Assembly: GCF_004362515.1 (NCBI RefSeq)
Contig: NZ_SNXU01000001.1
Coordinates: forward strand, 558,001-622,000
From: Actinokineospora alba
GTDB taxonomy: Bacteria; Actinomycetota; Actinomycetes; Mycobacteriales; Pseudonocardiaceae
Length of the DNA: 64,000 bases
Direction of reading: 5' to 3'
The notes under the pieces were generated by a model. That model was not told the origin of the DNA. It was given only the letters and a program-made list of their open reading frames with translations, and did not search any database. Positions 25,228 to 33,149 of this stretch are shown piece by piece (the stretch's first letter is position 1; every line of letters starts with the position of its first letter). Position numbers and translations under genes: made by a program.

Positions 25228-25241
25228 TAGAATCTGTTCTC
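25228..25241. promoter_or_regulatory. KstR-type operator upstream of hsd4A
   Basis: TAGAATCTGTTCTC, matching TAGAACGTGTTCTA except at the two central bases, one flank and the last base. It lies between fdxD and hsd4A, so hsd4A and the mce4 genes probably have their own regulated promoter. Confidence 0.75.
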
Positions 25242-25258
25242 GTTTTAGGCAAGCCCCG

Positions 25259-25450
25259 TCAGTCGCGCAAGGCCAAGGCCACCTTCGGGCACGACGCGAC
25301 AGCCTGGACTAGTCGTGGACGGTCAGCCTCGGCGTCCTCGGGTTGCTTGACCAGCAATTCGTCGTCATCGTCAAGCTCGAAGTAGTCCGGCGCGACGTTC
25401 ACGCACAGCCCGTTGGCCTCACACTGGTCACGATCGACATCGATACGCAC
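25259..25450 (-). CDS. fdxD: [3Fe-4S]-type ferredoxin
   Basis: 63 residues. Cluster ligands appear as Cys10 in RDQCEANGLC, Cys16 and a distant CP pair (ASCPKVAL). The Cys-x5-Cys...Cys-Pro pattern is that of single-cluster [3Fe-4S] ferredoxins that feed electrons to cytochromes P450. The protein is acidic, as usual for such carriers. It diverges from fadE26, as fdxD does from fadE26 in the M. tuberculosis mce4 locus. CYP125 in this window is a possible partner. Confidence 0.92.
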   Translation of the reverse strand: MRIDVDRDQCEANGLCVNVAPDYFELDDDDELLVKQPEDAEADRPRLVQAVASCPKVALALRD

Positions 25451-25470
25451 GACAGCCTCCAGAACGAATA

Positions 25471-25484
25471 GAGAACGTGTTCCA
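25471..25484. promoter_or_regulatory. KstR-type operator upstream of fdxD
   Basis: GAGAACGTGTTCCA lies 20 bp before the fdxD start. The core GAACGTGTTC is a perfect palindrome. Confidence 0.85.
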
Positions 25485-25504
25485 TGCTAGCTGCTATCTT
25501 CGAC

Positions 25505-25518
25505 AAGAACGCGTTCCA
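25505..25518. promoter_or_regulatory. KstR-type operator upstream of fadE26
   Basis: AAGAACGCGTTCCA lies 17 bp before the fadE26 start and 20 bp from the fdxD-side box. The core GAACGCGTTC is a perfect palindrome. Each arm of the divergon has its own box. Confidence 0.82.
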
Positions 25519-25535
25519 GTCCGATGGGAGAACGC

Positions 25536-26717
25536 ATGCGGATCACCTACACCCCCGAACAGGAACGGCTGCGCGCCGAACTGCGGGCCTACTTCGCCGA
25601 GCTGATGACCCCGGAGCGGCGTGAGGCGCTGACTAACTCCGGCGGCGAGTACGGCGGCGGCGACGTCTACAAGGAGGTCGTGCGCCAGATGGGCGCGGAC
25701 GGCTGGCTCGCGCTGGGTTGGCCCAGCGAGCACGGCGGCCGCGACGGCTCGATGCTCGACCAGCTCATCTTCACCGACGAGGCCGCCATCGCGGGCGCGC
25801 CCGTGCCGTTCCTGACCATCAACACCATCGGGCCGACGATCATGAAGTACGGCACGCCCGAGCAAAAGGCGTTCTTCCTCCCCCGGATCGCGCGCGGCGA
25901 GCTGCACTTCTCCATCGGCTACTCCGAACCGGAGGCGGGGACCGACCTCGCGGCGCTGCGCACCCGCGCGGTGCGCGACGGGGACGAGTACGTCATCAAC
26001 GGCCAGAAGATGTGGACCAGCCTCATCCAGTACGCCGATTACCTGTGGCTGGCCTGCCGCACGGACCCGGACGCGGCCAAGCACAAGGGGTTGTCCATCC
26101 TGATCGTCCCGGTCGACACCCCCGGCTTCTCATGGACGCCGGTGCACACCATGGCGGGACCGGGCACCAGCGCGACGTACTACTCCGATGTGCGGGTGCC
26201 CGTGTCGTCGCTCGTCGGCACGGAGCACGAGGGCTGGAAGCTGATCACCAACCAGCTCAACCACGAGCGGGTCGCGCTCACCTCGGCCGCCCCGATCCAG
26301 AACGCCCTGCGCGAGGTGCTCGAGTGGGCACGGGAGACGAAGCTGCCGACCGGCGACCGGGTGATCGACCAGGAGTGGGTCCAGATCCACCTCGCCCGGG
26401 TGCACGCGAAGGCGGAGTTCCTCAAGCTGATCAACTGGAAGATCGCCTGGGGCGTCGGCAAAGCGATCAGCCCGGCGGACGCCTCGGCGACGAAGGTGTT
26501 CGGCACCGAGTTCGCCACCGAGGCCTACCGGCTGCTCATGGAGGTGCTCGGCCCGGCGGGCCCGGTCCGCGCGGGTTCCCCGGGCGCGGTGCTGCGCGGC
26601 CGGATCGAGCGGATGCACCGGTCGTCGCTGATCCTGACCTTCGGCGGCGGCACCAACGAGGTGCAGCGCGACATCGTGGCGACCGTCGGCCTGGGCCTGC
26701 CGCCCGCGCGCCGCTGA
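25536..26717 (+). CDS. fadE26: Steroid acyl-CoA dehydrogenase subunit (FadE26/ChsE4)
   Basis: 393 residues from the ATG at 25536, which has GGGAG upstream; ATG 25524 would place the ribosome site inside the gene. Acyl-CoA dehydrogenase features: FSIGYSEPEAGTDLAALRT, NGQKMWTS, the NQLNHERVALT helix and the C-terminal FAD-binding LTFGGGTNEVQRDIVA. In M. tuberculosis FadE26 pairs with FadE27 as an alpha2-beta2 enzyme that dehydrogenates the cholesterol side-chain CoA thioester. The next gene is that partner. Driven from the KstR-type box upstream. Confidence 0.93.
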   Translation: MRITYTPEQERLRAELRAYFAELMTPERREALTNSGGEYGGGDVYKEVVRQMGADGWLALGWPSEHGGRDGSMLDQLIFTDEAAIAGAPVPFLTINTIGPTIMKYGTPEQKAFFLPRIARGELHFSIGYSEPEAGTDLAALRTRAVRDGDEYVINGQKMWTSLIQYADYLWLACRTDPDAAKHKGLSILIVPVDTPGFSWTPVHTMAGPGTSATYYSDVRVPVSSLVGTEHEGWKLITNQLNHERVALTSAAPIQNALREVLEWARETKLPTGDRVIDQEWVQIHLARVHAKAEFLKLINWKIAWGVGKAISPADASATKVFGTEFATEAYRLLMEVLGPAGPVRAGSPGAVLRGRIERMHRSSLILTFGGGTNEVQRDIVATVGLGLPPARR

Positions 26718-26731
26718 ACTGGAGGACTTCG

Positions 26732-27685
26732 ATGGACTTCGCCTTCTCCGAGGCCCAGGACGACCTGTCCGGCCTCGTGCGCACCCTGGTCGACAGCGAT
26801 CGTCCACTGTGGACGTTGTTGGACGAGGCCGGGGTGCTGATGGCCGCGCTGCCGGAGTCGGTGGGCGGCGGCGGTTTCGGCCTGCTCGAACAGTGCTCGG
26901 TCGCCCTCGAACTCGGCCGCGCGGCCGCTCAGGTCCCGTACGCGGCTTTCGCGGTGGCCGCGTCGGCGATCGCCGAGTTCGGCGACGATCCACGGGTGGA
27001 CCTCGGAATGTCGTGCGCGGTGACCGACGACCCGCTCGACCCGGTGACTTTCTCGAACGGGCGGCTCAACGGGACCAAGACCCTGGTGCCGACCGGGGAG
27101 GTGTTCGTGGTGACCGCGGGCGCGGACGCCTTCGTCGTGCGGGCTGACGGGGTGAGCACAGCGGTGCAGGAGCTGGTCGACGGCACGGCCCTGGTGGTGA
27201 CGCTGACCAACGTGACACCGGAGCGGATCCTGCCGGACGCCGCGGACTGGGTGAGCGATCGGCTGACCGTGTTGACCTGCGCGGAAGCGGTCGGTGTGCT
27301 GGCCGAGGCGCTGCGGCTCACAGCGGCGTACGCGGGTGAGCGCGTCCAGTTCGGGCGGCCCATCGGCACCTTCCAGGCCGTCACCCAGCGGCTGGCGGAC
27401 GCCTACATCGACGTCGAGGCCGTGCGCCTCACCCTGTGGCAGGCGGCTTGGCGACTGAGCGAAGGGCTAAGCGGGGCCACCGAGGTGGCGACCGCGAAGT
27501 TCTGGACCGCTGACGCGGGACACCGAGTCGCGCACACGGCGGTGCATGTCCATGGCGGGGTCGGGATCGACCTGGATCACCGGCTGCACCGGTACTTCAC
27601 GGCGGCGAAGCGGGTGGAGTTCACGTTGGGCGGCGCCACCGATCAACTGCGCAAACTGGGGGCCACCCTGGCCGTCACGCCCTGA
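26732..27685 (+). CDS. fadE27: Steroid acyl-CoA dehydrogenase subunit (FadE27/ChsE5)
   Basis: 317 residues from the ATG at 26732 with GGAGG 6 nt upstream, 14 bp after fadE26. Shorter and more divergent than FadE26, as expected for the partner. It keeps ERVQFGRPIGTFQAVTQRLADAYIDVEA and HVHGGVGIDLDHRLHRYF. The N-terminal FAD-contact segment is degenerate, fitting a heterotetramer in which active-site parts are shared. Its last 11 bases overlap the convergent flippase-like gene. Function: first step of side-chain beta-oxidation. Confidence 0.92.
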   Translation: MDFAFSEAQDDLSGLVRTLVDSDRPLWTLLDEAGVLMAALPESVGGGGFGLLEQCSVALELGRAAAQVPYAAFAVAASAIAEFGDDPRVDLGMSCAVTDDPLDPVTFSNGRLNGTKTLVPTGEVFVVTAGADAFVVRADGVSTAVQELVDGTALVVTLTNVTPERILPDAADWVSDRLTVLTCAEAVGVLAEALRLTAAYAGERVQFGRPIGTFQAVTQRLADAYIDVEAVRLTLWQAAWRLSEGLSGATEVATAKFWTADAGHRVAHTAVHVHGGVGIDLDHRLHRYFTAAKRVEFTLGGATDQLRKLGATLAVTP

Positions 27686-28682
27686 CCTGGCGCCGGTTGC
27701 CGAGGGTCCAGCCTGCCAGGACGACCGCCCCGAACGGGATTTCGATGGTGTACGTCCAGAAGCCGAAGAGCAGGGCGGCGACGGTCGCGGCGACCGGGTC
27801 GACGCCCAGGGCGGTGAGCATCAGGATCACCCCGCCCTCCATGACGCCCGCACCGCTGGGAGTGATCAGCACGGCGGTGAGGACCCGGGAGAGCGCGAAG
27901 ACAGCGATGGACTGGGCGAGACCCGGGTAGGCGCCCGCCGCCCAGAGGCAGCACAGCATGACCAGCCACTGGGCGCCGAGGAAGCCGACCATGCCCGCGG
28001 ACAGGCCGGGCCAGCGGGTGCCGACGATGGAGGCGGTGTCGGCGCGCAACCGGTCCAGGGCGGCGGAGGCGCGGAACCGCACGCGGGCGAGGCGGGCGAC
28101 GGCGTCGAGGGCGCGGCCGACCCTGTCCGCCGCGGCATCCCAGTAGAGCGCGGCCGCGACCACGGCGACGAGCAGCAGAATCGACGCCGCACCAACCCAA
28201 CCCGCCTTGGCCACCATCGGATCCGGGGCCTGCCCGGCCACCAGCAGGGCGATGATGCCGACGGCGGGCAGCACGAACCGGAACATGGTGTTCCACACGC
28301 CACTGACCAGCGTCATCACCATGATCGGCCGCCCGCGGAACCCCCAGCTCCTGGCCATCGCGAAGGTCAGCGCCACCCCGGCCGCACCGCCGAACGGCAG
28401 GAGGTTGCTGACCGCGCTGCCCGCCGCGTTGAGGGCCAGTGCGCGGCCCGTCGTCAGGCCGGGCAGCGAGTTGGTCAGCACGACGGTGTATGCCAGCAGA
28501 CTGACCAGCCACACCGCCGTCATCAGCACGATCATGCCGGTGCCCAGGCGGGCGAACCGTGCGCCGATCTCCTGCCACGACACGGGATTGCCGGTGAGGG
28601 CCTGGGTGATCCGCGGCAGGTAGACCACGATCAGGACCGCCAGCCCCAATGACACCGCCGACAGCGCGACCCGGCGAGTCAC
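27675..28682 (-). CDS. YbhN/UPF0104-family flippase-like membrane protein
   Basis: 335 residues from the GTG at 28682, overlapping the PIG-L stop (GTGA). Many hydrophobic helices; the signature regions are SAVSNLLPFGGAAGVALTFAM, SRVLTAVLITPSGAGVMEGGVILML and ALLFGFWTYTIEIPFGAVVL. These match the lysylphosphatidylglycerol synthase transmembrane-region/AglD-like superfamily, often linked to lipid flipping. The soluble transferase domain is absent. It is coupled to a PIG-L deacetylase and lies next to a glycosyltransferase, suggesting a lipid-linked sugar as substrate. Confidence 0.85.
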   Translation of the reverse strand: MTRRVALSAVSLGLAVLIVVYLPRITQALTGNPVSWQEIGARFARLGTGMIVLMTAVWLVSLLAYTVVLTNSLPGLTTGRALALNAAGSAVSNLLPFGGAAGVALTFAMARSWGFRGRPIMVMTLVSGVWNTMFRFVLPAVGIIALLVAGQAPDPMVAKAGWVGAASILLLVAVVAAALYWDAAADRVGRALDAVARLARVRFRASAALDRLRADTASIVGTRWPGLSAGMVGFLGAQWLVMLCCLWAAGAYPGLAQSIAVFALSRVLTAVLITPSGAGVMEGGVILMLTALGVDPVAATVAALLFGFWTYTIEIPFGAVVLAGWTLGNRRQVRA

Positions 28683-29473
28683 GGCGCCTCGTCGAACGGA
28701 TGGCGCAGCCGCACCCCGGCCGGAAGGTCGCGGCGCACGTACCACTCGGTGCCGAACACGAAGCGGTACAACGGATCCGGGATCTTCAGCAGCATCGCCA
28801 GGGTCCGCACGTCGGCGCCGCCCGCCTGGGAGGCGTGTGCGGCCATGCTCGCCCGTTTCCGTCCGGCGAACCGGCGGACGTTCACGCGGTGGGTGATCCG
28901 GCGGCCGGGGGTGTACGCGCGCTCGAAGGTTTTGATGTCGAAGGTGGGCGGGAAGCGGTAGCACCAGCCGATAACGCGCAGTGCCCTGCGCAGGAGGTTC
29001 CGGTCCACGGTGGCTTCCAGGACGATCGGGGTGCCCGCCAGCCGGGCGGCCGCCGTGCCGACCCGGTGCACCTGGACGTGATCGGGATGGCCGTAGCCGC
29101 CCGCGGGGTCGTAGATCGTCAGCAGGTCGGCGTGCTCCTCGCGCAGCACCGCCGCGAGTGCCTCGGCCGCCTGCCCCGGGTCGGCGTCGGCGAACGCGTC
29201 GGCCGGGCGGTCTTGGTCCAGCCCGGAGTCGGCGTACCCCAGGCAGACCACCCGTCCGCAGCCGAGCACGGCCGCGGAGTGGTCCAGTTCCCGCAGCCGG
29301 GTCACGCCGAGAGCAGCGCCCCGTGGCGTTTCCGCGAGGCCGCTCTCGCCCGCGGTGGCCACGACCAGCACCACCCGGTGGCCCTCGGCGGCGAGCCGCG
29401 CCATCGTGCCCGCCGTGAGGAGTGCCTCGTCGTCGGGGTGGGCGTGGAAGAAGACCGCGACACGTGGGTTCAC
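28679..29473 (-). CDS. PIG-L family (LmbE-like) deacetylase
   Basis: 264 residues from the GTG at 29473, where the fold begins (VNPRVAVFFHAHPDDEALL). Zinc and catalytic residues are HAHPDDE near residue 9-15 and HPDHVQVH further on. These enzymes remove N-acetyl groups from GlcNAc-type sugars, as in mycothiol or GPI precursor synthesis. The C-terminal part (ASMAAHASQAGGAD) is common in actinobacterial members. Coupled to the flippase-like gene and divergent from a GT4 gene, it probably works on a GlcNAc-lipid or similar conjugate. Confidence 0.9.
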   Translation of the reverse strand: MNPRVAVFFHAHPDDEALLTAGTMARLAAEGHRVVLVVATAGESGLAETPRGAALGVTRLRELDHSAAVLGCGRVVCLGYADSGLDQDRPADAFADADPGQAAEALAAVLREEHADLLTIYDPAGGYGHPDHVQVHRVGTAAARLAGTPIVLEATVDRNLLRRALRVIGWCYRFPPTFDIKTFERAYTPGRRITHRVNVRRFAGRKRASMAAHASQAGGADVRTLAMLLKIPDPLYRFVFGTEWYVRRDLPAGVRLRHPFDEAP

Positions 29474-29597
29474 CCGATCAGCGTAAGGAGCGCCCCGGGC
29501 CGGATCCAGCGTCAGGCACGGCAAGTCCACCCGGGCGGGGGGCGATTCCAGCCAGTTGGGGACGGTATCGGCGGGCGCCGGAAAATAGGCTGAATGG

Positions 29598-30731
29598 GTG
29601 AGGATCCTCCACGTGACAGACTGCTATCTGCCCAGGCTCGGAGGTATCGAGGTCCAGGTCTCGGACCTCGTGGCGGCGCAGCGAGCGGCTGGGCACCAGG
29701 TCGAGGTGGCCACGGCCACCACCGGTCCCGATCTGGCGGGCGTGCACCGGATCGCCGTCCCTTTGCCCTTTGACCTGCCAGTTCACCCGCTCGGCGGCGC
29801 GCGGATCACGTCGCTGCTGGCCGCGCGTCTGCCCGATGTGGTGCACGTGCACGTCGGCGCGGTCTCCCCGTTCGGCTGGCAAGGGGTGCGGGCCGCGGAC
29901 CGGGCGGGCCTGCCCACCGTCGTGACGGTGCACAGCATGTGGGATCCGGTGACCCGCGGTATCTACGCCGCGCTGCGTACCACGTTCGATTGGCACCGAT
30001 GGGGGCTCGTGGTCACAGCGGTGAGCACGGCCGCGGCGGCCGGTGTCCGCGCGGTGGCCGGGCAGGACGTGCCGGTGCACGTGGTCGCCAACGGCTTGGA
30101 CGTTCCGCGCTGGCGGCCCACTTGTCCCGCCGGTGGCGGGGACGGCGCCGTGCATATCGTGGCCGTGGGCCGGCTCGCCCCGCGCAAACAACCGGTCCCA
30201 CTGCTGCGGCTGTTGCTCGCCGCCCGCGACCGGGTCCCGGATGAGGTGGCGATGCGGGCCACGATCGTCGGCGACGGGCCCGCCCGGCGTTCCATGGAGC
30301 GGTTCGCCGCCGCACATGGCCTGGCGTCCTGGGTCGCGATGCCCGGGCGCTGTTCTCGTGACCAGGTCGCCGAGATCCTGGCGGGCGGGGACGTCTTCGT
30401 CGCGCCGGCGCCCCGGGAGTCCTTCGGTATCGCGGCGCTCGAGGCCCGAGCGGCGGGCCTGCCGATCGTGGCGCGCACCGAGAGCGGAGTCGGCGACTTC
30501 GTCCGGCACGGCACCGAGGGCCTGCTCGCGGGCACGTTCGACGACATGGCGGCCGCTCTGGCGCTGCTGTGCACCGACCGTGCCCTACGCGAGCGCATAG
30601 CCCGCCACAACCACACGGTCCCGCCCACGGTCGGCACGTGGCCCACGGTCTTGGCCGACACCGCCCGCTGCTACGCCCAGGCCCGCCACCGCTTGTCGGA
30701 CACCACCACCCCCGACCGCCGCGCCGGCTAA
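29598..30731 (+). CDS. GT4-family glycosyltransferase
   Basis: 377 residues from a GTG at 29598. GT-B fold: N-terminal RILHVTDCYLPRLGGIEVQVSDL, the linker IVAVGRLAPRKQPVPLL, and the nucleotide-sugar EX7E motif in PRESFGIAALEARAAGLPIVARTESGVGDF. The closest style is the glycosyltransferase family 4 group that includes MshA and PimB. It is divergent from the PIG-L deacetylase by 124 bp, so the pair recalls GlcNAc transfer followed by deacetylation. Acceptor unknown. Confidence 0.92.
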   Translation: MRILHVTDCYLPRLGGIEVQVSDLVAAQRAAGHQVEVATATTGPDLAGVHRIAVPLPFDLPVHPLGGARITSLLAARLPDVVHVHVGAVSPFGWQGVRAADRAGLPTVVTVHSMWDPVTRGIYAALRTTFDWHRWGLVVTAVSTAAAAGVRAVAGQDVPVHVVANGLDVPRWRPTCPAGGGDGAVHIVAVGRLAPRKQPVPLLRLLLAARDRVPDEVAMRATIVGDGPARRSMERFAAAHGLASWVAMPGRCSRDQVAEILAGGDVFVAPAPRESFGIAALEARAAGLPIVARTESGVGDFVRHGTEGLLAGTFDDMAAALALLCTDRALRERIARHNHTVPPTVGTWPTVLADTARCYAQARHRLSDTTTPDRRAG

Positions 30732-30993
30732 CCGCCCGCACTCCACCGACTCCGACCACCAGGCCACTCACCCGGCAGCCTCGAGCACCTGGCCCACCTG
30801 ACAATCCCGCCACCAAGCCACAAACCCGACCACCAGTGCCCCACCCACCAAACCCGACCACCCGCACAACCCAGACAACCCCACCAACCGCCACCTAAGG
30901 GGACCGAGACGCCACTCGACCACGGCGATCGCCCCTCCGCCAGGTGCCCACACAAGGCGACCAACACCCCAAAATTCCGGGGAGGCGGAACAG
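30732..30993. other. Non-coding A/C-rich strand-skewed interval
   Basis: No credible gene in these 262 bp between the GT4 stop and the end of the next minus-strand gene. The plus strand from about 30732 to 30895 is made almost only of C and A with very few G or T. The frames that stay open here are low-complexity Pro/Thr or Gly/Val products and look like artefacts of the skew. Confidence 0.55.
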
Positions 30994-31518
30994 CTAGTGG
31001 CGGCGGAGTGGGGGGAGGGTGGCGGCGTCGCGGGGGCGGGCGGGGCGGGGGATTCGGGTCATGGCCCGCACCCGGCGGGTTCGTCCATGTTCGGCGAGCA
31101 GCATGAGCAGTTCGCCGTCGACCACGGCCGCGAGTTTGCGCTGTGCCCAGTCCGATGCCGAGAGCACGACGTCCGGGTTCACCGGCCTGCCCTCGAACAC
31201 CTCACGGACTAATCGCCATTCGGCGAGGCGGTCGCGGAGGAAACTGTTGTGTGCCAACGCGGGTGCGACTTTCTCGGCCCAGGCGGAGAAGTCGCCCGCG
31301 GCGGTCGCCCTGGCCCCGATGCGGACCGCGACCGCGGACACCGCCATCGCCTTGTCCGGATCCCGGAGCACGGTTTCGAGGAACGCGCGCTCATCCCGTG
31401 GCCGGGCGTCGCGGTACCAATCGAACCGCAGGTGCTCGTCGGCGGCCAGTGCCGCCGGATCATGATCAACGCAGCCGGTCAGCGCCGCTACGCATGCGAT
31501 GTGGTCGACCAGATTCAC
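30994..31518 (-). CDS. Hypothetical protein, mostly helical
   Basis: 174 residues. The GTG at 31518 is chosen because a GGAGGG ribosome site lies 5-6 nt upstream; the frame stays open much further but the extension covers the convergent SRPBCC gene. The product has Trp/Leu-rich helices (FSAWAEKVAPALAHNSFLRDRLAEWRLVREVF) and an Arg/Pro-rich C-terminus. No signal or membrane segment, no known catalytic motif. I do not recognise the family. Confidence 0.7.
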   Translation of the reverse strand: MNLVDHIACVAALTGCVDHDPAALAADEHLRFDWYRDARPRDERAFLETVLRDPDKAMAVSAVAVRIGARATAAGDFSAWAEKVAPALAHNSFLRDRLAEWRLVREVFEGRPVNPDVVLSASDWAQRKLAAVVDGELLMLLAEHGRTRRVRAMTRIPRPARPRDAATLPPLRRH

Positions 31519-31626
31519 CCGTTCCCTCCGGCGACATAGAGTAACGCTTCGCCTCCCGGAACGATCACGCAGGCCACGGGTGCGAAATCGGTTCCGGCCG
31601 CTTCGGGTGTGGCTAGTGTCGAGGCC

Positions 31627-32046
31627 ATGTTGTTCCGAACCTCGATCATCATCGGCGCCCCGCCGGAGCGGGTCTGGGCGGTCTACACCGACCTCGTCCG
31701 CTGGCCGGAGTGGACCGCGTCGGTCACCGCCGTGACGCTCCTCGACCCGGGCCCGCTGCACCTGTCCCAGCGGGTGCGGATCAAGCAGCCGAAGCTGCCG
31801 ACCGCCGTCTGGACCGTCACCGGACTCGACGCGGGCCGCTCGTGGACGTGGGCGGCGACGGCCCCGTTGGTCAAGACGGTCGCCACCCACACGGTGGAAC
31901 CGCATGAGAACGGCACGCTGATGAGCGCGACCGTCGAGCAGAGCGGGCCGCTCGGCAAGCTGATCGGCAAGGTCGCCGCCGGGCTGACCGACCGCTACCT
32001 GGTGATGGAGGCCGAAGGCGTGAAGGCGGCGTCGGAAGGGCCGTGA
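31627..32046 (+). CDS. SRPBCC-family protein
   Basis: 139 residues from the ATG at 31627. The first strand and helix (TSIIIGAPPERVWAVYTDLVRWPEWTASVTAV) are typical of the polyketide cyclase/dehydrase branch, and SWTWAATAPLVKTVATHTVEP continues the antiparallel sheet. The C-terminal helix ends in LTDRYLVMEAEGVKAASE. It probably binds a hydrophobic small molecule. Ligand and partner unknown. Confidence 0.85.
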   Translation: MLFRTSIIIGAPPERVWAVYTDLVRWPEWTASVTAVTLLDPGPLHLSQRVRIKQPKLPTAVWTVTGLDAGRSWTWAATAPLVKTVATHTVEPHENGTLMSATVEQSGPLGKLIGKVAAGLTDRYLVMEAEGVKAASEGP

Positions 32047-32157
32047 CCGGCCGTTAGAGTGGGGACACGGGTGTGGGGGCCCCGCCAAATCGAGTCGACC
32101 CGACGCGGTGACCGTGCGAGGCTGACCCCACCAACACCGCGAAACGTGGAGGTCCGT

Positions 32158-32358
32158 ATGTCCGAGCAACCGGAGCAGCCTGAATCCGAGGACGGCGCGG
32201 AGCCGAAGGACCTCAAGAGCAAGTTCCGTGAGGCACTGGAGCGCAAGCAGGCCAAGTCGCAGAGCGGCGAGGGCCACGCCAACGCGGGCTCGAAGGTCGG
32301 CGACGCGCACGGCAAGCAGGGTGGCAAGCGCACCTTCCGCCGCAAGAGCGGCGGCTGA
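32158..32358 (+). CDS. DUF5302-family small protein
   Basis: 66 residues, entirely hydrophilic. The ATG at 32158 has GGAGG 5 nt upstream. The sequence starts with an acidic EQPEQPESEDG, then DLKSKFREALERKQAKS, and ends in a basic KRTFRRKSGG, the arrangement of the actinobacterial DUF5302 family. Members are widespread and uncharacterised. Spacing to the macro-domain gene is only 10 bp, so both are probably on one transcript. Confidence 0.85.
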   Translation: MSEQPEQPESEDGAEPKDLKSKFREALERKQAKSQSGEGHANAGSKVGDAHGKQGGKRTFRRKSGG

Positions 32359-32368
32359 GCCGCCCCGC

Positions 32369-32845
32369 ATGGGGTCGCTGAAGACCGTGCCGGGTGACGC
32401 GACGGCTCCGGAGGGTTCGGGGCCGCGCGTCATCGCGCACATCTGCAATGACACGGGCGGATGGGGTAAGGGCTTCGTGCTTGCCCTGTCCGCCCGCTGG
32501 CCCGAGCCGGAGCGGGAGTACCGCCGCTGGTACCGGGAACGGGCCGGGAACGACTTCGCGCTCGGCGCGACCCAGTTCGTCGAAGTCGAACCGGGCCTGC
32601 GCGTGGCCAACATGGTCGCCCAGCACGGTCTGCGGCCCACCAAGGCGGGCCCGCCGATTCGCTACGACGCCCTTGAGCGGTGTCTGAACGAGGTTGCCGC
32701 GAAGGCGGCCGACCTCGGTGCGAGCGTGCACCTCCCCCGCATCGGCGCGGGGCTCGCGGGCGGTGACTGGGACCGGATCGAGGCGATGATCCGCGACGCC
32801 CTGGCCGAGCACGGCGTGCACGGCACCGTCTACCTGCGGGAATGA
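32369..32845 (+). CDS. Macro-domain protein (Poa1/TARG1-like)
   Basis: 158 residues from the ATG at 32369. Macro-domain marks: VIAHICNDTGGWGKGFVLALSARWP (the ADP-ribose loop), the FALGATQFVEVEPGLRVANMVAQHG strand pair, PTKAGPPIRYDAL, and LPRIGAGLAGGDWDRIEAMI. The pattern matches the branch of ADP-ribose phosphatases and ADP-ribosyl-hydrolases rather than MacroD. The Asp that normally follows GCGL in TARG1 is Ala here, with GGD just after. It may bind ADP-ribose or remove it from proteins or DNA. It ends 31 bp from the end of the immunity candidate of an ADP-ribosyltransferase toxin. Confidence 0.9.
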   Translation: MGSLKTVPGDATAPEGSGPRVIAHICNDTGGWGKGFVLALSARWPEPEREYRRWYRERAGNDFALGATQFVEVEPGLRVANMVAQHGLRPTKAGPPIRYDALERCLNEVAAKAADLGASVHLPRIGAGLAGGDWDRIEAMIRDALAEHGVHGTVYLRE

Positions 32846-32876
32846 GGGGCGGGCCCGAAGGCCCGCCCCGATCGGG

Positions 32877-33149
32877 TCACCGTGCGGTGGCCCGCTCCCA
32901 CAGCTCCTCGAACTCCCCGGCGCCGACTTCGGTCAGCTCGGGTTCCTCGGTGCGCCAGTCCTCGTCGAGGGCCGACTCGGTCAGCGTCGGGCCGAACTCC
33001 GGGTCCTCCTCGGCGTCGAGCGAGCTGACCAGGCGGTCGCCCACGACCGTGACCTGCCGGGTGGGCAGTCCGTCGACGAACTCGCAGACGGCGTACCCCT
33101 CGGCGGCGGACATCGGCTCGATGTCGAACCTGACGTAGACAGTTCCCAT
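32877..33149 (-). CDS. Small acidic protein, probable immunity protein of the RHS toxin
   Basis: 90 residues, strongly acidic over the last two thirds (SSLDAEEDPEFGPTLTES, DEDWRTEEPELTE). Its ATG at 33149 shares one base with the TGA of the RHS gene (TGATG), so it is translated right after the toxin. A small acidic gene coupled to the 3' end of a polymorphic-toxin gene is the usual place of the cognate immunity protein. I do not recognise the family, and no metal or catalytic motif is seen. It has no signal peptide and should act in the cytoplasm by binding the toxin domain. Confidence 0.75.
   Translation of the reverse strand: MGTVYVRFDIEPMSAAEGYAVCEFVDGLPTRQVTVVGDRLVSSLDAEEDPEFGPTLTESALDEDWRTEEPELTEVGAGEFEELWERATAR

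Noticed and set aside
30994..32643. 549-residue minus-strand reading frame
   Set aside because: Only the last 174 codons have a ribosome site and protein-like sequence; the rest is antisense to the SRPBCC, DUF5302 and macro genes.
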